Positions 1 through 8,319 of a stretch of 64,000 nucleotides of DNA are shown one piece after another. Under the pieces are notes generated by a model. The model ran no database searches, was not told the origin of the DNA, and worked only from the letters and a program-made list of their open reading frames with translations. Position 1 is the stretch's first letter; the number at the start of each line of letters is the position of its first letter. Both the position numbers and the translations under genes were made by a program. The stretch is from assembly GCA_009840385.1 (NCBI GenBank), contig VXNX01000009.1, forward strand, positions 151,173 to 215,172, given 5' to 3'. Origin of the DNA: Candidatus Dadabacteria bacterium. GTDB lineage: Bacteria; Desulfobacterota_D; UBA1144; Nemesobacterales; Nemesobacteraceae.

Positions 1-831
1 GTTGATTTCCGTCTCAACGGTGTTTGAAAGCTCGATCTTGGCCTTCTCGGCGGCTTCCCTAAGCCTCTGCACGGCCATCTTGTCCACCCCGAGGTCTATT
101 CCGGAATCCTTTTTGAACTCTGAGACGATGTAATCAATGACCCTCTTGTCAAAATCGTCTCCGCCGAGATGCGTATCGCCGTTTGTGGACTTTACCTCTA
201 TAACGTTGTTTCCTACCTCGAGCACGGATACGTCAAAAGTTCCACCCCCAAGGTCGTAGACGACTATCATCCCTTCCTTTTTCTTGTCAAACCCGTAGGC
301 AAGCGCCGCGGCAGTCGGCTCGTTTATTATGCGTTTTACGTCAAGGCCGGCTATCTTTCCGGCGTCCTTAGTGGCTTGGCGCTGGCTGTCGTTAAAATAA
401 GCGGGAACCGTGATAACGGCTTCAGTGACTTCGGAACCCAGGTAATCCTCGGCAGCTTTCTTAAGCTTCATGAGCACGTGCGCTGAGACCTGCGGGGGGG
501 AATACTGTTTTCCTTCTACCTCGACCCAGGCGTCTGACTTGCCCGACTTTACGACGCTGTAGGCAAGGCCATCCGCTTCGCTCGATATCTCCTCAAACCT
601 TCTGCCCATAAGCCTTTTGGTAGAGTAGACGGTGTTCTCGGGGTTGGCCACGGCCTGGCGCTTCGCCGGTCCGCCGACCAGAACTTCTTCTCCGTCTTTT
701 AGAAACGCAACTACCGACGGGGTGGTTCTCGTGCCCTCCTCGTTGATTATCACTTTCGGCTCGCCGCCCTCAACGATTGCTACGCATGAATTAGTTGTTC
801 CAAGGTCTATTCCTATTATCTTAGAAGCCAT
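1..831 (-). CDS. dnaK: DnaK (Hsp70) chaperone, 5' part only
   Basis: The first 277 codons of DnaK are present; the C-terminal half lies beyond the left edge. The protein begins [18 protein letters not shown], the Hsp70 phosphate-1 motif of the ATPase domain. The last visible residues ([13 protein letters not shown]) match the end of the nucleotide-binding domain of bacterial DnaK. Known role: ATP-dependent cytosolic folding chaperone working with DnaJ and GrpE. The ATG at 831 follows an AGGAGG ribosome site at 838-843. It starts only 26 bp after the stop of the rpoH-like sigma factor on the same strand, with no room for a separate promoter of usual size, so co-transcription is likely. grpE and dnaJ are not visible here. 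Confidence 0.97.
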   Translation of the reverse strand, partial: MASKIIGIDLGTTNSCVAIVEGGEPKVIINEEGTRTTPSVVAFLKDGEEVLVGGPAKRQAVANPENTVYSTKRLMGRRFEEISSEADGLAYSVVKSGKSDAWVEVEGKQYSPPQVSAHVLMKLKKAAEDYLGSEVTEAVITVPAYFNDSQRQATKDAGKIAGLDVKRIINEPTAAALAYGFDKKKEGMIVVYDLGGGTFDVSVLEVGNNVIEVKSTNGDTHLGGDDFDKRVIDYIVSEFKKDSGIDLGVDKMAVQRLREAAEKAKIELSNTVETEIN

Positions 832-857
832 TTAATTCCTCCTGATTTTTCTTCTTA

Positions 858-1718
858 TTAGGGGTAAATTTCAAGTTTTTCGGCCATGTATCCCTTGAGC
901 TTCCCTATGGATTCGGCCTGGATCTGCCTTACCCTCTCCTGAGAAATCCCGAGGTCCTGGGCTATTTCATGGAGTTTTCTTGGAGGTTCAGCGAAATACC
1001 TCTCGTTTACTACCTTCTTCTGCCTCTCTGAGAGCATTTTAAGAGCTTCGCGCAGATTCTCTCTGGCAAGGCTGTCAAACCCGAGTTCGCCGAGCACCTG
1101 CTCCTGGTTATCCGACGGGTCAGGGAGCAACTCCCCGTAAGTAGCTGAGGAGTCGTCCCCGGCGGGACGTTCCGAGAGGGAAAGGTCTCTTTTGGAAGCG
1201 CGGACCTGCATCTCGGAGATTTCCTCTTCCTTAACGCCGAAATGGTCCGCGAGACGGCTTATGTCGTCGTCTTCCATGCGGGCGGCAGTTATCCCGAGCT
1301 TGCGCTTTGCCCCTTCTATTCTCTGGAAAAGCTTTCTCTGAGACTGCGTTGTTCCGATCTTCACGTTGCTCCAGAACTTCATTATATGGTTCTGAATCCT
1401 TACCCTGATCCACCACACCGCATAGGATATGAGCCTATACCCCTTGTAGGGGTTGAATTTCTGAACGGCACGCATCAGTCCTATCGAGCCTTCCTGAACA
1501 AGGTCCATCATCGGAAAACCGTAAGATTTGTACTCAGAAGCGATTCTTACCACGAACCTTAGGTTCGACACTACAAGCTTGTTGGCCGCTTCAATATCTT
1601 CGTTTTCGTAATACCTGACTGCAAGCGCGTACTCTTCCTCTCTTGAGAGAAGTGGATGTTTTTCCATCTCTCGCATGAAAACTGAAAGAGAATCGCACGT
1701 TGCAACTGCCGTTTGCAT
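858..1718 (-). CDS. rpoH: Heat-shock sigma factor, RpoH (sigma-32) type
   Basis: A 286-residue sigma-70 family factor. Region 1.2/2 is clear (LSREEEYALAVRYY, then NKLVVSNLRFVVRIA and DLVQEGSIGLMRAVQKFNP), and region 2.4 contains YAVWWIRVRIQNHI. The QRKLFQRI stretch near residues 127-134 corresponds to the RpoH box that sets sigma-32 apart from RpoD. Region 4 ends with a helix-turn-helix (HEIAQDLGISQERVRQIQ). Length matches RpoH (about 285) and there is no region 1.1. Role by family: directs RNA polymerase to heat-shock promoters. A GGAGG lies 10 nt before the ATG. Its position directly upstream of dnaK suggests a sigma factor/chaperone feedback unit, since DnaK is a known negative regulator of RpoH in proteobacteria; that link here is inference. 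Confidence 0.9.
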   Translation of the reverse strand: MQTAVATCDSLSVFMREMEKHPLLSREEEYALAVRYYENEDIEAANKLVVSNLRFVVRIASEYKSYGFPMMDLVQEGSIGLMRAVQKFNPYKGYRLISYAVWWIRVRIQNHIMKFWSNVKIGTTQSQRKLFQRIEGAKRKLGITAARMEDDDISRLADHFGVKEEEISEMQVRASKRDLSLSERPAGDDSSATYGELLPDPSDNQEQVLGELGFDSLARENLREALKMLSERQKKVVNERYFAEPPRKLHEIAQDLGISQERVRQIQAESIGKLKGYMAEKLEIYP

Positions 1719-1740
1719 CTACCATGTACCTCCACTTCTC

Positions 1741-1768
1741 AAACTAATCATCAAAAGGTGTATGTCAA
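1741..1768 (-). promoter_or_regulatory. Putative sigma-70 promoter of rpoH-dnaK
   Basis: On the minus strand TTGACA (1763-1768) is followed after 16 bp by TAGTTT (1741-1746). The -10 lies about 22 bp upstream of the rpoH ATG, so the leader would be short. The -35 is perfect and the -10 matches moderately. It is the only good promoter found upstream of rpoH. Confidence 0.5.
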
Positions 1769-1976
1769 GGTTTTGGGACAAAACAAAAAACAGAGAAGAA
1801 TTGATAGAAACCAAGTTAAGTATTTACCGTAATTTCCTGAAATAAAGTGGTTTTTTTGATTGCCCGGGGGGTAGTGTTCACAAAGCACCTACTTTAAAAA
1901 ACACAATCCAGCCGATTCAACGTCAATAAAAGCAAAGGCCTCTTTTTACGCAATTGTCATCTTACCGCCTCCCTAA

Positions 1977-1998
1977 GCACCAAACAGAATTTTGGTGC
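1977..1998. repeat. 8-bp inverted repeat hairpin at the end of the island
   Basis: GCACCAAA (1977-1984) and TTTGGTGC (1991-1998) form a perfect 8-bp stem with a 6-nt loop. TGGTGCCTT (1993-2001) is also perfectly inverted as AAGGCACCA (2067-2075), which overlaps the stop of the last island gene. No T-run follows on either strand, so a simple rho-independent terminator is not shown. It may be a transcript-end structure or a trace of the insertion junction. Confidence 0.4.
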
Positions 1999-2064
1999 CT
2001 TCGATAGAAGTGGACCTCAATCTTAGGACAGTTTTTCATTTTTATAGGTGTGTTCTCAGCATCT

Positions 2065-5000
2065 TTAAGGCACCAGTTTAATTTCTTCCGCCAGTTCCAG
2101 ATAGCGACAGAAAGCATTGGCGAGTTGTATCTGTCGAGGCGTCCGGCACTCCGCCTCGAAGACCTGTGGAGAACTGACCATAATTGACAGGCACTTGGCA
2201 CGCGAGGTGGCAACGTTAAGTCGGTTCAGACTGTACAAAAACTCCATCCCCCGCGGTGCATCTTTATGGCTTGATGTTGCTGTTGAATAAATTGCAATTG
2301 GTGCTTCTTGGCCTTGGAATTTATCTACCGTGCCCACCCTAGCTCCCGCTAGGAGTCGCTGAATCTCAAAGACTTGCGCGTTGTAGGGCGTAATGATCAA
2401 GATATTGTCAAGGGTGACAGGTCTTTTGCTACCATCACGGTCCACCCAAGTTGCGTCACTATTCAACAATCTTTTTACAAGTGCTTCTATCGCCAGTGCT
2501 TCTTCAGGTGAGCAATTCTGATTGCCCTCGTGTTCGACGGGCAGATAGTACAAACCTGCGCCGTTGATTGGTCCAGATGCATGGACCACCTGCTGCTTTA
2601 GGTCTTTCTTCGCTTTGAGCTTGCCCTCATAGAAAAGTTCTGATGTATAATTGCAGATGTCGGGGTGCAACCGCCAAGTTTCTTCAAGAAATAGACCCTG
2701 TTCAGGTCTTATTGTTTGCTTACCAGCTAAAACATGGTCAAGTGCGGAAACGTTAGTGCCATCTGGATGACTACCTTGCATTGGTTGGTCAAGTTGCTGC
2801 GGGTCACCGATCAGCACAACGGTATTGGCAGCCTGCGAGACCGCCAGCACATTGGCTAACGACATTTGTGCCGCTTCGTCGACAAACAGCACATCGATTA
2901 TCTCAGAAGCCTCCGGTCGTGCCCACAGCCAAGCTGTACCGCCACCAACATTGACACTACTTCCAAGCATGTCGAACAGCTCTTCATTTTTCCTGGTAAA
3001 GCAGAGGCGAGGTTGCTCATCTTCGATCTCCGCAGCCTTATGACAGCAACGTAAATCCACTCCGCTTTCTTCTGCCGCCGCGATGGCTGCGTCAATCAGA
3101 TTGCGGATTACCTTATGGCTATTCGCGGTGATACCGACCGTCTTGCCTTGGTGCACAAGTTCACAAATCATTTGCGCACCGGTAAATGTTTTGCCTGTGC
3201 CTGGTGGTCCCTGAATTGCTAGAATCCCCCCTTCTAGATGACCGCATAGCCGCACGGCTGCGTCAACAGTCGCTTCGCCTTCACGGTGCAACTTTTGTCC
3301 ACCGATGCGAGGGGTTTCTTTCAGTAAGAGATCTCGTGCAGCCCGATATTTGCCTTCACCACGCAAGCCGTCACTGACGACATGTTCCGCAAGGCGCACT
3401 AGCGAGTCAGCGAGCACCTGTGTAGAGACATGGTCGTGTGCGAACACAGCGTGAGGGTGGGTCGCCTTGCTATCTTGCCGTTTCTTGATATCAATGGTGT
3501 AGTCTTCAAAAGAAATCGCAGCAACCTTCGCCACTATTTTGTTATCTTCACAATTGCAAAGATTCTCACCGCCGCGGAATTCGTTTTCCTGCGGCGGGAA
3601 TTTATAGCGATGAATTGGTGCTCTTTCCGTACCTCCCACCTCATTGACAAAGGTGAGACCTGACAACCCGGTACGTTCATCCATCAGTTCCTCTGCCGAA
3701 AGGTCGCACAGCCGGAAATATTCCCACCATACGGCTTTGTCTTCCCGGCGGTGCCAGTCAATTATGTTGGCCAATACCCATAGTCCCTGTTGTTCTTTAT
3801 CCCGTTTTTCTGGATCAGTCGGAATGCCAGCAGTCAGTTGTTCAATCAGCGGATTAATTTTCATAAGCCAGTCAGTGATTCTTTCTGTTGGCGAACCGTC
3901 ACCCGGTTCTGGACGCGGTATATCCGCCCCATCTGCTAGTAACTGACCGCGTTGCGTTTCAAGCCAGTCTCGCAGCCCTGCCACGGAGGCACAGTCATCC
4001 TTGTTGTAGACTAACACCGTGGCTTTGGTCTCCTCCGTAATTGAAGGAATATCATCCAGTTCCAGATTGGCTTGAAGATTTGCAAGTGCTGCATTTGCAT
4101 CCGGGAGTTGCGTATTGCGCTTGAAGCCGTAGAACGGTTCCAGGTCTTTGATTGAATAGCTTTCAACGCTGGCACGAATACTGTGGCGCACGACCTGATA
4201 TAGATCAATAAATACGCCGGCGCGCAACAACTGGTCGATTTCTTCTTCTCTCGAGGCATATCTCCCCATCAGCCGTTTTAAGGCTGAGGTCTCGTAAGGT
4301 GCATAATGGTAAATGTGAAGGTCGGGATATTGCTCCCAACGTTCCATAACGAAATCGACGAAATTCTCGAAGGTCTGCCGTTCTTCAGCGCGTGAGAAAG
4401 CCCAGATGTTTTTGTAAACAGTGTCAGCACTCTCATCATTGAATACATAACCGAACAGATATTCAAGTCCATGTTCTCCAACAAAAGGATCGCCTTCGAG
4501 ATCGAAGAAAATATCGCCAGGCGAAGGTTCAGGAAGGCAAGAGAGGCCAAAGCCATGCTTAACAGGCAGCAATTCAAATTTACATTTGCCACTTTCTCTC
4601 GCCTCGACCTGAATGCGGGCCTGTTCGCGTACTCGGTCATAGAAGTTTGCCGAGCCGCGTTCTGGTTCCCATGGCGGTGGCAACGGCAATAGAGCCAAGT
4701 CCTGTACCGTCGTGATGTTGTGCTGTGATAGTTCCTTAATCTGGAGTTTGGATATTCCAGCCACGAGACAAAGGTGATCATCGTCGCGGCGGTGCTTGTC
4801 ACAGTTTTCCCGCCAGCGGCAGATATCACAATACTCTTTGGGGTCGGGATAGGTCTTTTCGGCTTCCTGACTTATTAGGAATTCCCGAAGTGCCCGCTGT
4901 ACCTTGCGAAAATACGCGGCATAGTCGGCAAAACGATATTTCCGCGGTTCGAAATCAGACCAAGGGACAACTACGTACATATAATCGGGCGTGACACCTT

Positions 5001-5475
5001 GTGCCTTCGTTAGCAAGTCGGAATAAAGGCATAGTTGCAGAATAGTTCCCGCTCTAGTTTCGCGTGCAAGCTTGGTATCAATTGCCTCATATGACCAATC
5101 GCCGATGATACCCGGCTTTTCGACACGACGAAGAATGTCGGCACGACCACCCCAACCATCACATGAAAGTGCACCTTGCACGATCACAGCGACACCTTGT
5201 CTCATCGCCAAAAGCGTTTCTTCCACCGCTTCTTCGGTAACATACGAACCGTCAATGCGCACGATTCCTAGGCCAGATTGCTCCAGATGGGCGACATAAT
5301 TTTGTTCATGAATGGAACCACGCTTCAACAGGACCTGGAGTAGTGGGTCCCAGACAGTTGGTTTGGCGAGTACCCCTTCGGCCACAGCACGGTCGAGGGT
5401 GGATAGATAACGACAATTCAAATAACCTACGAGGTCGCTGGCGGTTAGGTCAAATTTGCTGCCAGTTTTTTTCAT
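2065..5475 (-). CDS. Three-domain nuclease-helicase: Cas4/RecB-like nuclease, RNase H-like fold, SF1 helicase (TM0106-type)
   Basis: A protein of 1136 residues. Residues about 1-240 form a RecB/Cas4-type nuclease: GGRADIL (118-124) and YEAIDTKLARE with D143/K145 supply the active site. Cysteines at 21, 216, 219 and 225 have the Cas4/AddB iron-sulphur spacing. The middle carries a DEDD/RNase H-like exonuclease signature (FFDLEGDPF, later YNKDDCASV). The C-terminal third is an SF1 UPF1/Dna2-like helicase: Walker A GPPGTGKT, Walker B VDEAAQ, motif III GDPQQLDQP, then DKFQGQEAP and NVATSRAK. This is the TM0106-family architecture, expected to process DNA ends. It is last in the island, 54 bp after the DUF3883 gene. 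Arg codons are largely CGN, unlike the AGR-rich host genes, which suggests transfer. It could also act alone as a repair enzyme. Confidence 0.9.
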   Translation of the reverse strand: MKKTGSKFDLTASDLVGYLNCRYLSTLDRAVAEGVLAKPTVWDPLLQVLLKRGSIHEQNYVAHLEQSGLGIVRIDGSYVTEEAVEETLLAMRQGVAVIVQGALSCDGWGGRADILRRVEKPGIIGDWSYEAIDTKLARETRAGTILQLCLYSDLLTKAQGVTPDYMYVVVPWSDFEPRKYRFADYAAYFRKVQRALREFLISQEAEKTYPDPKEYCDICRWRENCDKHRRDDDHLCLVAGISKLQIKELSQHNITTVQDLALLPLPPPWEPERGSANFYDRVREQARIQVEARESGKCKFELLPVKHGFGLSCLPEPSPGDIFFDLEGDPFVGEHGLEYLFGYVFNDESADTVYKNIWAFSRAEERQTFENFVDFVMERWEQYPDLHIYHYAPYETSALKRLMGRYASREEEIDQLLRAGVFIDLYQVVRHSIRASVESYSIKDLEPFYGFKRNTQLPDANAALANLQANLELDDIPSITEETKATVLVYNKDDCASVAGLRDWLETQRGQLLADGADIPRPEPGDGSPTERITDWLMKINPLIEQLTAGIPTDPEKRDKEQQGLWVLANIIDWHRREDKAVWWEYFRLCDLSAEELMDERTGLSGLTFVNEVGGTERAPIHRYKFPPQENEFRGGENLCNCEDNKIVAKVAAISFEDYTIDIKKRQDSKATHPHAVFAHDHVSTQVLADSLVRLAEHVVSDGLRGEGKYRAARDLLLKETPRIGGQKLHREGEATVDAAVRLCGHLEGGILAIQGPPGTGKTFTGAQMICELVHQGKTVGITANSHKVIRNLIDAAIAAAEESGVDLRCCHKAAEIEDEQPRLCFTRKNEELFDMLGSSVNVGGGTAWLWARPEASEIIDVLFVDEAAQMSLANVLAVSQAANTVVLIGDPQQLDQPMQGSHPDGTNVSALDHVLAGKQTIRPEQGLFLEETWRLHPDICNYTSELFYEGKLKAKKDLKQQVVHASGPINGAGLYYLPVEHEGNQNCSPEEALAIEALVKRLLNSDATWVDRDGSKRPVTLDNILIITPYNAQVFEIQRLLAGARVGTVDKFQGQEAPIAIYSTATSSHKDAPRGMEFLYSLNRLNVATSRAKCLSIMVSSPQVFEAECRTPRQIQLANAFCRYLELAEEIKLVP

Positions 5476-5529
5476 AGCTGAAGCACACTGTCTCTATACA
5501 ATAGCTAAAGATATAACTAGGACGCCACA

Positions 5530-6363
5530 CTAGGTATCTACTAAGATTGTAGCATTGAACCACTCACCCTTCCCGTTATCTGAGGGGATGTGAGGAGCAA
5601 TGTCGGCAACACTGCGAGTATGCAGCTTAGGCGGATCTTTCGCCATATCCCAAAGATGAAATAGATATGCTGTATCCGCCTTTTCAGCCTGCTTCCATTC
5701 ATTGCGGGTTACCCAAAACCTGAGGGGAGAATTAATCGTAGATTTGACTTCAATCATACGACTATCAATGGTACCGTGGTCAGACTTTTCATACGAGAGG
5801 ACATCATAACCCGCGAAATTGTCATCGAGTCCTGGCCATTCAACTTCTCTCTCAATCCCCTCACTTTTTAGCCTTATCCGCTCATATTCAATTGTGAGTA
5901 ACTCAGCAACTCTAGCTTGCTTCATTTTTTCAAGGTCTGAAATTAGCTTCGCGTGTCCTGTAATGTCGTCCCACCAAGTCACAACATCAGCGGATGGAGG
6001 GTCTGCCATCAAACCAGCGGCTACAAAAACATCCTGATCATTTGTATCAAGTCCACGCACAAAGCGTTTACGTCCAACTCGCATAGTTTTGGACCAGATT
6101 GGTTGGTGCTTGATAAGAATCGCTTTAATGCATTCTTGATAAAAGGCTTTTCCATCTGTAGGGCATTCGTCATCAACAAGTGTGTTAAGATAAGAGGATG
6201 CCTCTAAATCAAAGCTGGCACCATCCACCTCAAGACTTTCGATTAGAGGTATGATATCCAAAGTCTTAAGTTCGGGCTGGCGAGCAGAATACTTCCTGAT
6301 TAACCGTAGTCCTTCTAATGCAGAAAGAGAAAACATTCGCTCGATCGGAATGAGCGCTGTCAT
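5530..6363 (-). CDS. DUF3883-type PD-(D/E)xK nuclease-like protein
   Basis: A 277-residue protein. Its C-terminal third (from about residue 180) fits the DUF3883 domain: NFAGYDVLSYE, then MIEVKSTI with E205-V-K207, then VTRNEWKQAEKADTAYLFHLW. GYD...EVK is a restriction-endonuclease-like active site pattern, with D187, E205 and K207 as likely metal/catalytic residues. The N-terminal 170 residues are mostly helical and I do not recognise them. DUF3883 proteins are commonly found next to helicases in defence loci (family knowledge). The start overlaps the stop of the SNF2 gene by 4 bp (ATGA type), so the two are translationally coupled and probably act together. Inference: the nuclease arm of a SNF2 motor. 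Confidence 0.8.
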   Translation of the reverse strand: MTALIPIERMFSLSALEGLRLIRKYSARQPELKTLDIIPLIESLEVDGASFDLEASSYLNTLVDDECPTDGKAFYQECIKAILIKHQPIWSKTMRVGRKRFVRGLDTNDQDVFVAAGLMADPPSADVVTWWDDITGHAKLISDLEKMKQARVAELLTIEYERIRLKSEGIEREVEWPGLDDNFAGYDVLSYEKSDHGTIDSRMIEVKSTINSPLRFWVTRNEWKQAEKADTAYLFHLWDMAKDPPKLHTRSVADIAPHIPSDNGKGEWFNATILVDT

Positions 6364-8270
6364 GCTTCCTCCATTGGAACATCTCCTGCTCTGTTTTCCA
6401 TTTCGGCAATTAAGTCTATGATGTCTTGGAGTTCAACGTCATAATCTATAGGATCATCGGCACTTTCTTCATCCAACGCAATTTCGTGTAGATCTGGATC
6501 ATCCAAGAGTTGTTGCATATTGCGGATCTTTTCCACCAACCTACGGCTAACCGAATAATCAATGCTTCCAACTCTTGGAGGTGCTATTGATCTATATACA
6601 AAGATATTAGTTTCCTGATTCGGGGGAAGTCCTAGTCGATGAATCCTGTCAATTGATTGAAGATAGTGTGTGGAAACATAGCTTCGGTCAGCGTATAAAG
6701 CATTATGGCAGACGGTGTGTAGACTTATTCCTTCACCGGCGGCTGCTGGATTGGCCACAAGAACGTAACAATTATCATCTTCGTGAAATCGCTTGATTCG
6801 CCCTTCTCTGGTTTCGATTTCGTTTGTTGAACCAGATGGAACGCCTCCATGGATAAAAACCGGGTTCAAATCGGCAAGAGAGGAAACGAAATTGTAAATT
6901 GTATTGGTAAATATAGTCCAAATGACACATTTTTCACCCGCATTTGCTAATACACGCGCGTCATCCATCACAGCCTTCATCTTGTTTGAATAACCTTCAT
7001 CCATAACTTGTTCTATTACTGCAGAATTAATTGATATATAGTCATTTGCCATAGCGGTCAGCGCAAGCACTGGGTTCACCGAGAGTTGTAGTAACCGCAT
7101 AACGGAGCGTCGAGCTTTTAGAAACTCCCCCTTAGCCATTCTTCGGCTCAAATTATTGTAGTAGCTTCGAACAAACTCATTGCGAACAATGGAATAGAGT
7201 GCAAGTTGTCCTTCACTCATCGAAACATCGACAAATTTGCGGTTTGCTTTTGGTAGACCCAGCTCTTTTTTTGTCGTTCTGACGTAGAGGTTGCCTAAAA
7301 CAGTTTTTGGAGACTTACCGTGTACGACCTCTAAACCGAGACCGTGTCCAGGCCATAAAAAATCAAGTTGCGACTCTATGTCCGAGGCACTCTGAGGCAT
7401 AGGCGTACCTGTCAAAATATCCCGCCTTACTGGCAAAGCTGAAATACTCAAAAGGAATGCTCCTCTTTGGGATTCCCAACCGGCCTTCATTCGATGTGAC
7501 TCATCCAGAACCAGATGGGTAGGGGTGGAAGCAATGTGACAAGTTATTATATCTTGCTGTCTAATCAAAAGATCATATGAAATAATAAATCGTGTCGCAC
7601 CCGATAATAATTTTTGGCGGTTATCTAGCTCGGACCCATCTAGAAGTGTGAATTGTTCACTTCCATTGTCTGAAGCATCCTCAGTCATACACTCGGAGAC
7701 AATATCGAGCCATACTTGAGTTGCAGACTTTGGTGCAACAACTATCAAATGTTGCCCTGTATGACGCGCCAATAGGTGAAGCGCAAAGGTTACTGTGGTC
7801 TTTCCTGCACCAGGAACTGAAAAGTTTGCACCATTTGCGAGTGAAAGCAGGTGTTGGAGATCACGAAGTTGAAAAGGCTTAAGTCTACGCTTTGTAAAAC
7901 CTGCTTGAACAAGTAGGTTTTCAATTTCTTGCTCAGTGATGGTTGAAGACAGACTTTTCCTTTGCTCTTGTGTTGCCTTCACCTGGTTGGCAAACCTCTT
8001 CAACTCTTCGGCAGCCTTACCCTCAGGCCGAAATCGGAAATTTAACGAACGTTGTGTTGCTCGGCTTCCGAATTCGCGAACTAGACTGAGTGTATTAGGC
8101 CAAGAAAGTTTAATCCGGTTACCAGTATCGATACAATCCACCCCCTTGGAGCGGATTGAGAGTTTAATACGAGACCAGACAGGTGTTTGGGTATCTTCTT
8201 CGGAAATAGCAAGCGTTCCTGTGTAATCATCATTTAGGAGTATCCGGATAGCCGTTGATATATCATTCAT
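6360..8270 (-). CDS. SNF2-family helicase/translocase
   Basis: A 636-residue SF2 ATPase. Walker A is SVPGAGKTT (151-159), motif Ia LIVVAPKSA, motif II LDESHR (255-260) and motif III ILTGTPMP. The C-terminal lobe has VANPAAAGEGISLH (motif V) and YLQSIDRIHRLGL (motif VI), the standard SNF2 pattern. GAGKT replaces the usual GLGKT of SNF2 proteins. The first 130 residues are an unrecognised domain that may bind DNA or a partner. Role by family: ATP-driven translocation on double-stranded DNA, as in the SNF2 subunits of DISARM (DrmD) and Zorya (ZorD). It follows the ParB-like gene by 49 bp and overlaps the DUF3883 gene by 4 bp. Confidence 0.9.
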   Translation of the reverse strand: MNDISTAIRILLNDDYTGTLAISEEDTQTPVWSRIKLSIRSKGVDCIDTGNRIKLSWPNTLSLVREFGSRATQRSLNFRFRPEGKAAEELKRFANQVKATQEQRKSLSSTITEQEIENLLVQAGFTKRRLKPFQLRDLQHLLSLANGANFSVPGAGKTTVTFALHLLARHTGQHLIVVAPKSATQVWLDIVSECMTEDASDNGSEQFTLLDGSELDNRQKLLSGATRFIISYDLLIRQQDIITCHIASTPTHLVLDESHRMKAGWESQRGAFLLSISALPVRRDILTGTPMPQSASDIESQLDFLWPGHGLGLEVVHGKSPKTVLGNLYVRTTKKELGLPKANRKFVDVSMSEGQLALYSIVRNEFVRSYYNNLSRRMAKGEFLKARRSVMRLLQLSVNPVLALTAMANDYISINSAVIEQVMDEGYSNKMKAVMDDARVLANAGEKCVIWTIFTNTIYNFVSSLADLNPVFIHGGVPSGSTNEIETREGRIKRFHEDDNCYVLVANPAAAGEGISLHTVCHNALYADRSYVSTHYLQSIDRIHRLGLPPNQETNIFVYRSIAPPRVGSIDYSVSRRLVEKIRNMQQLLDDPDLHEIALDEESADDPIDYDVELQDIIDLIAEMENRAGDVPMEEA

Positions 8271-8319
8271 ATTATTCCCTTACCCTTTTTAATCTTGGCC
8301 AATTCCTCGTTTCTATCGT

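Larger units (their letters stand above)
1719..2064. other. AT-rich intergenic junction between the rpoH-dnaK block and the defence island
   Basis: No convincing gene is seen. The right part (1719-1768) holds the rpoH leader and promoter. The left part is AT-rich and carries short inverted repeats. A stretch at 2009-2030 (agtggacctcaatcttaggaca) resembles the general look of insertion-sequence ends, but no transposase is present, so this is only a weak suspicion. It forms the downstream boundary of the six-gene island. Confidence 0.5.
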
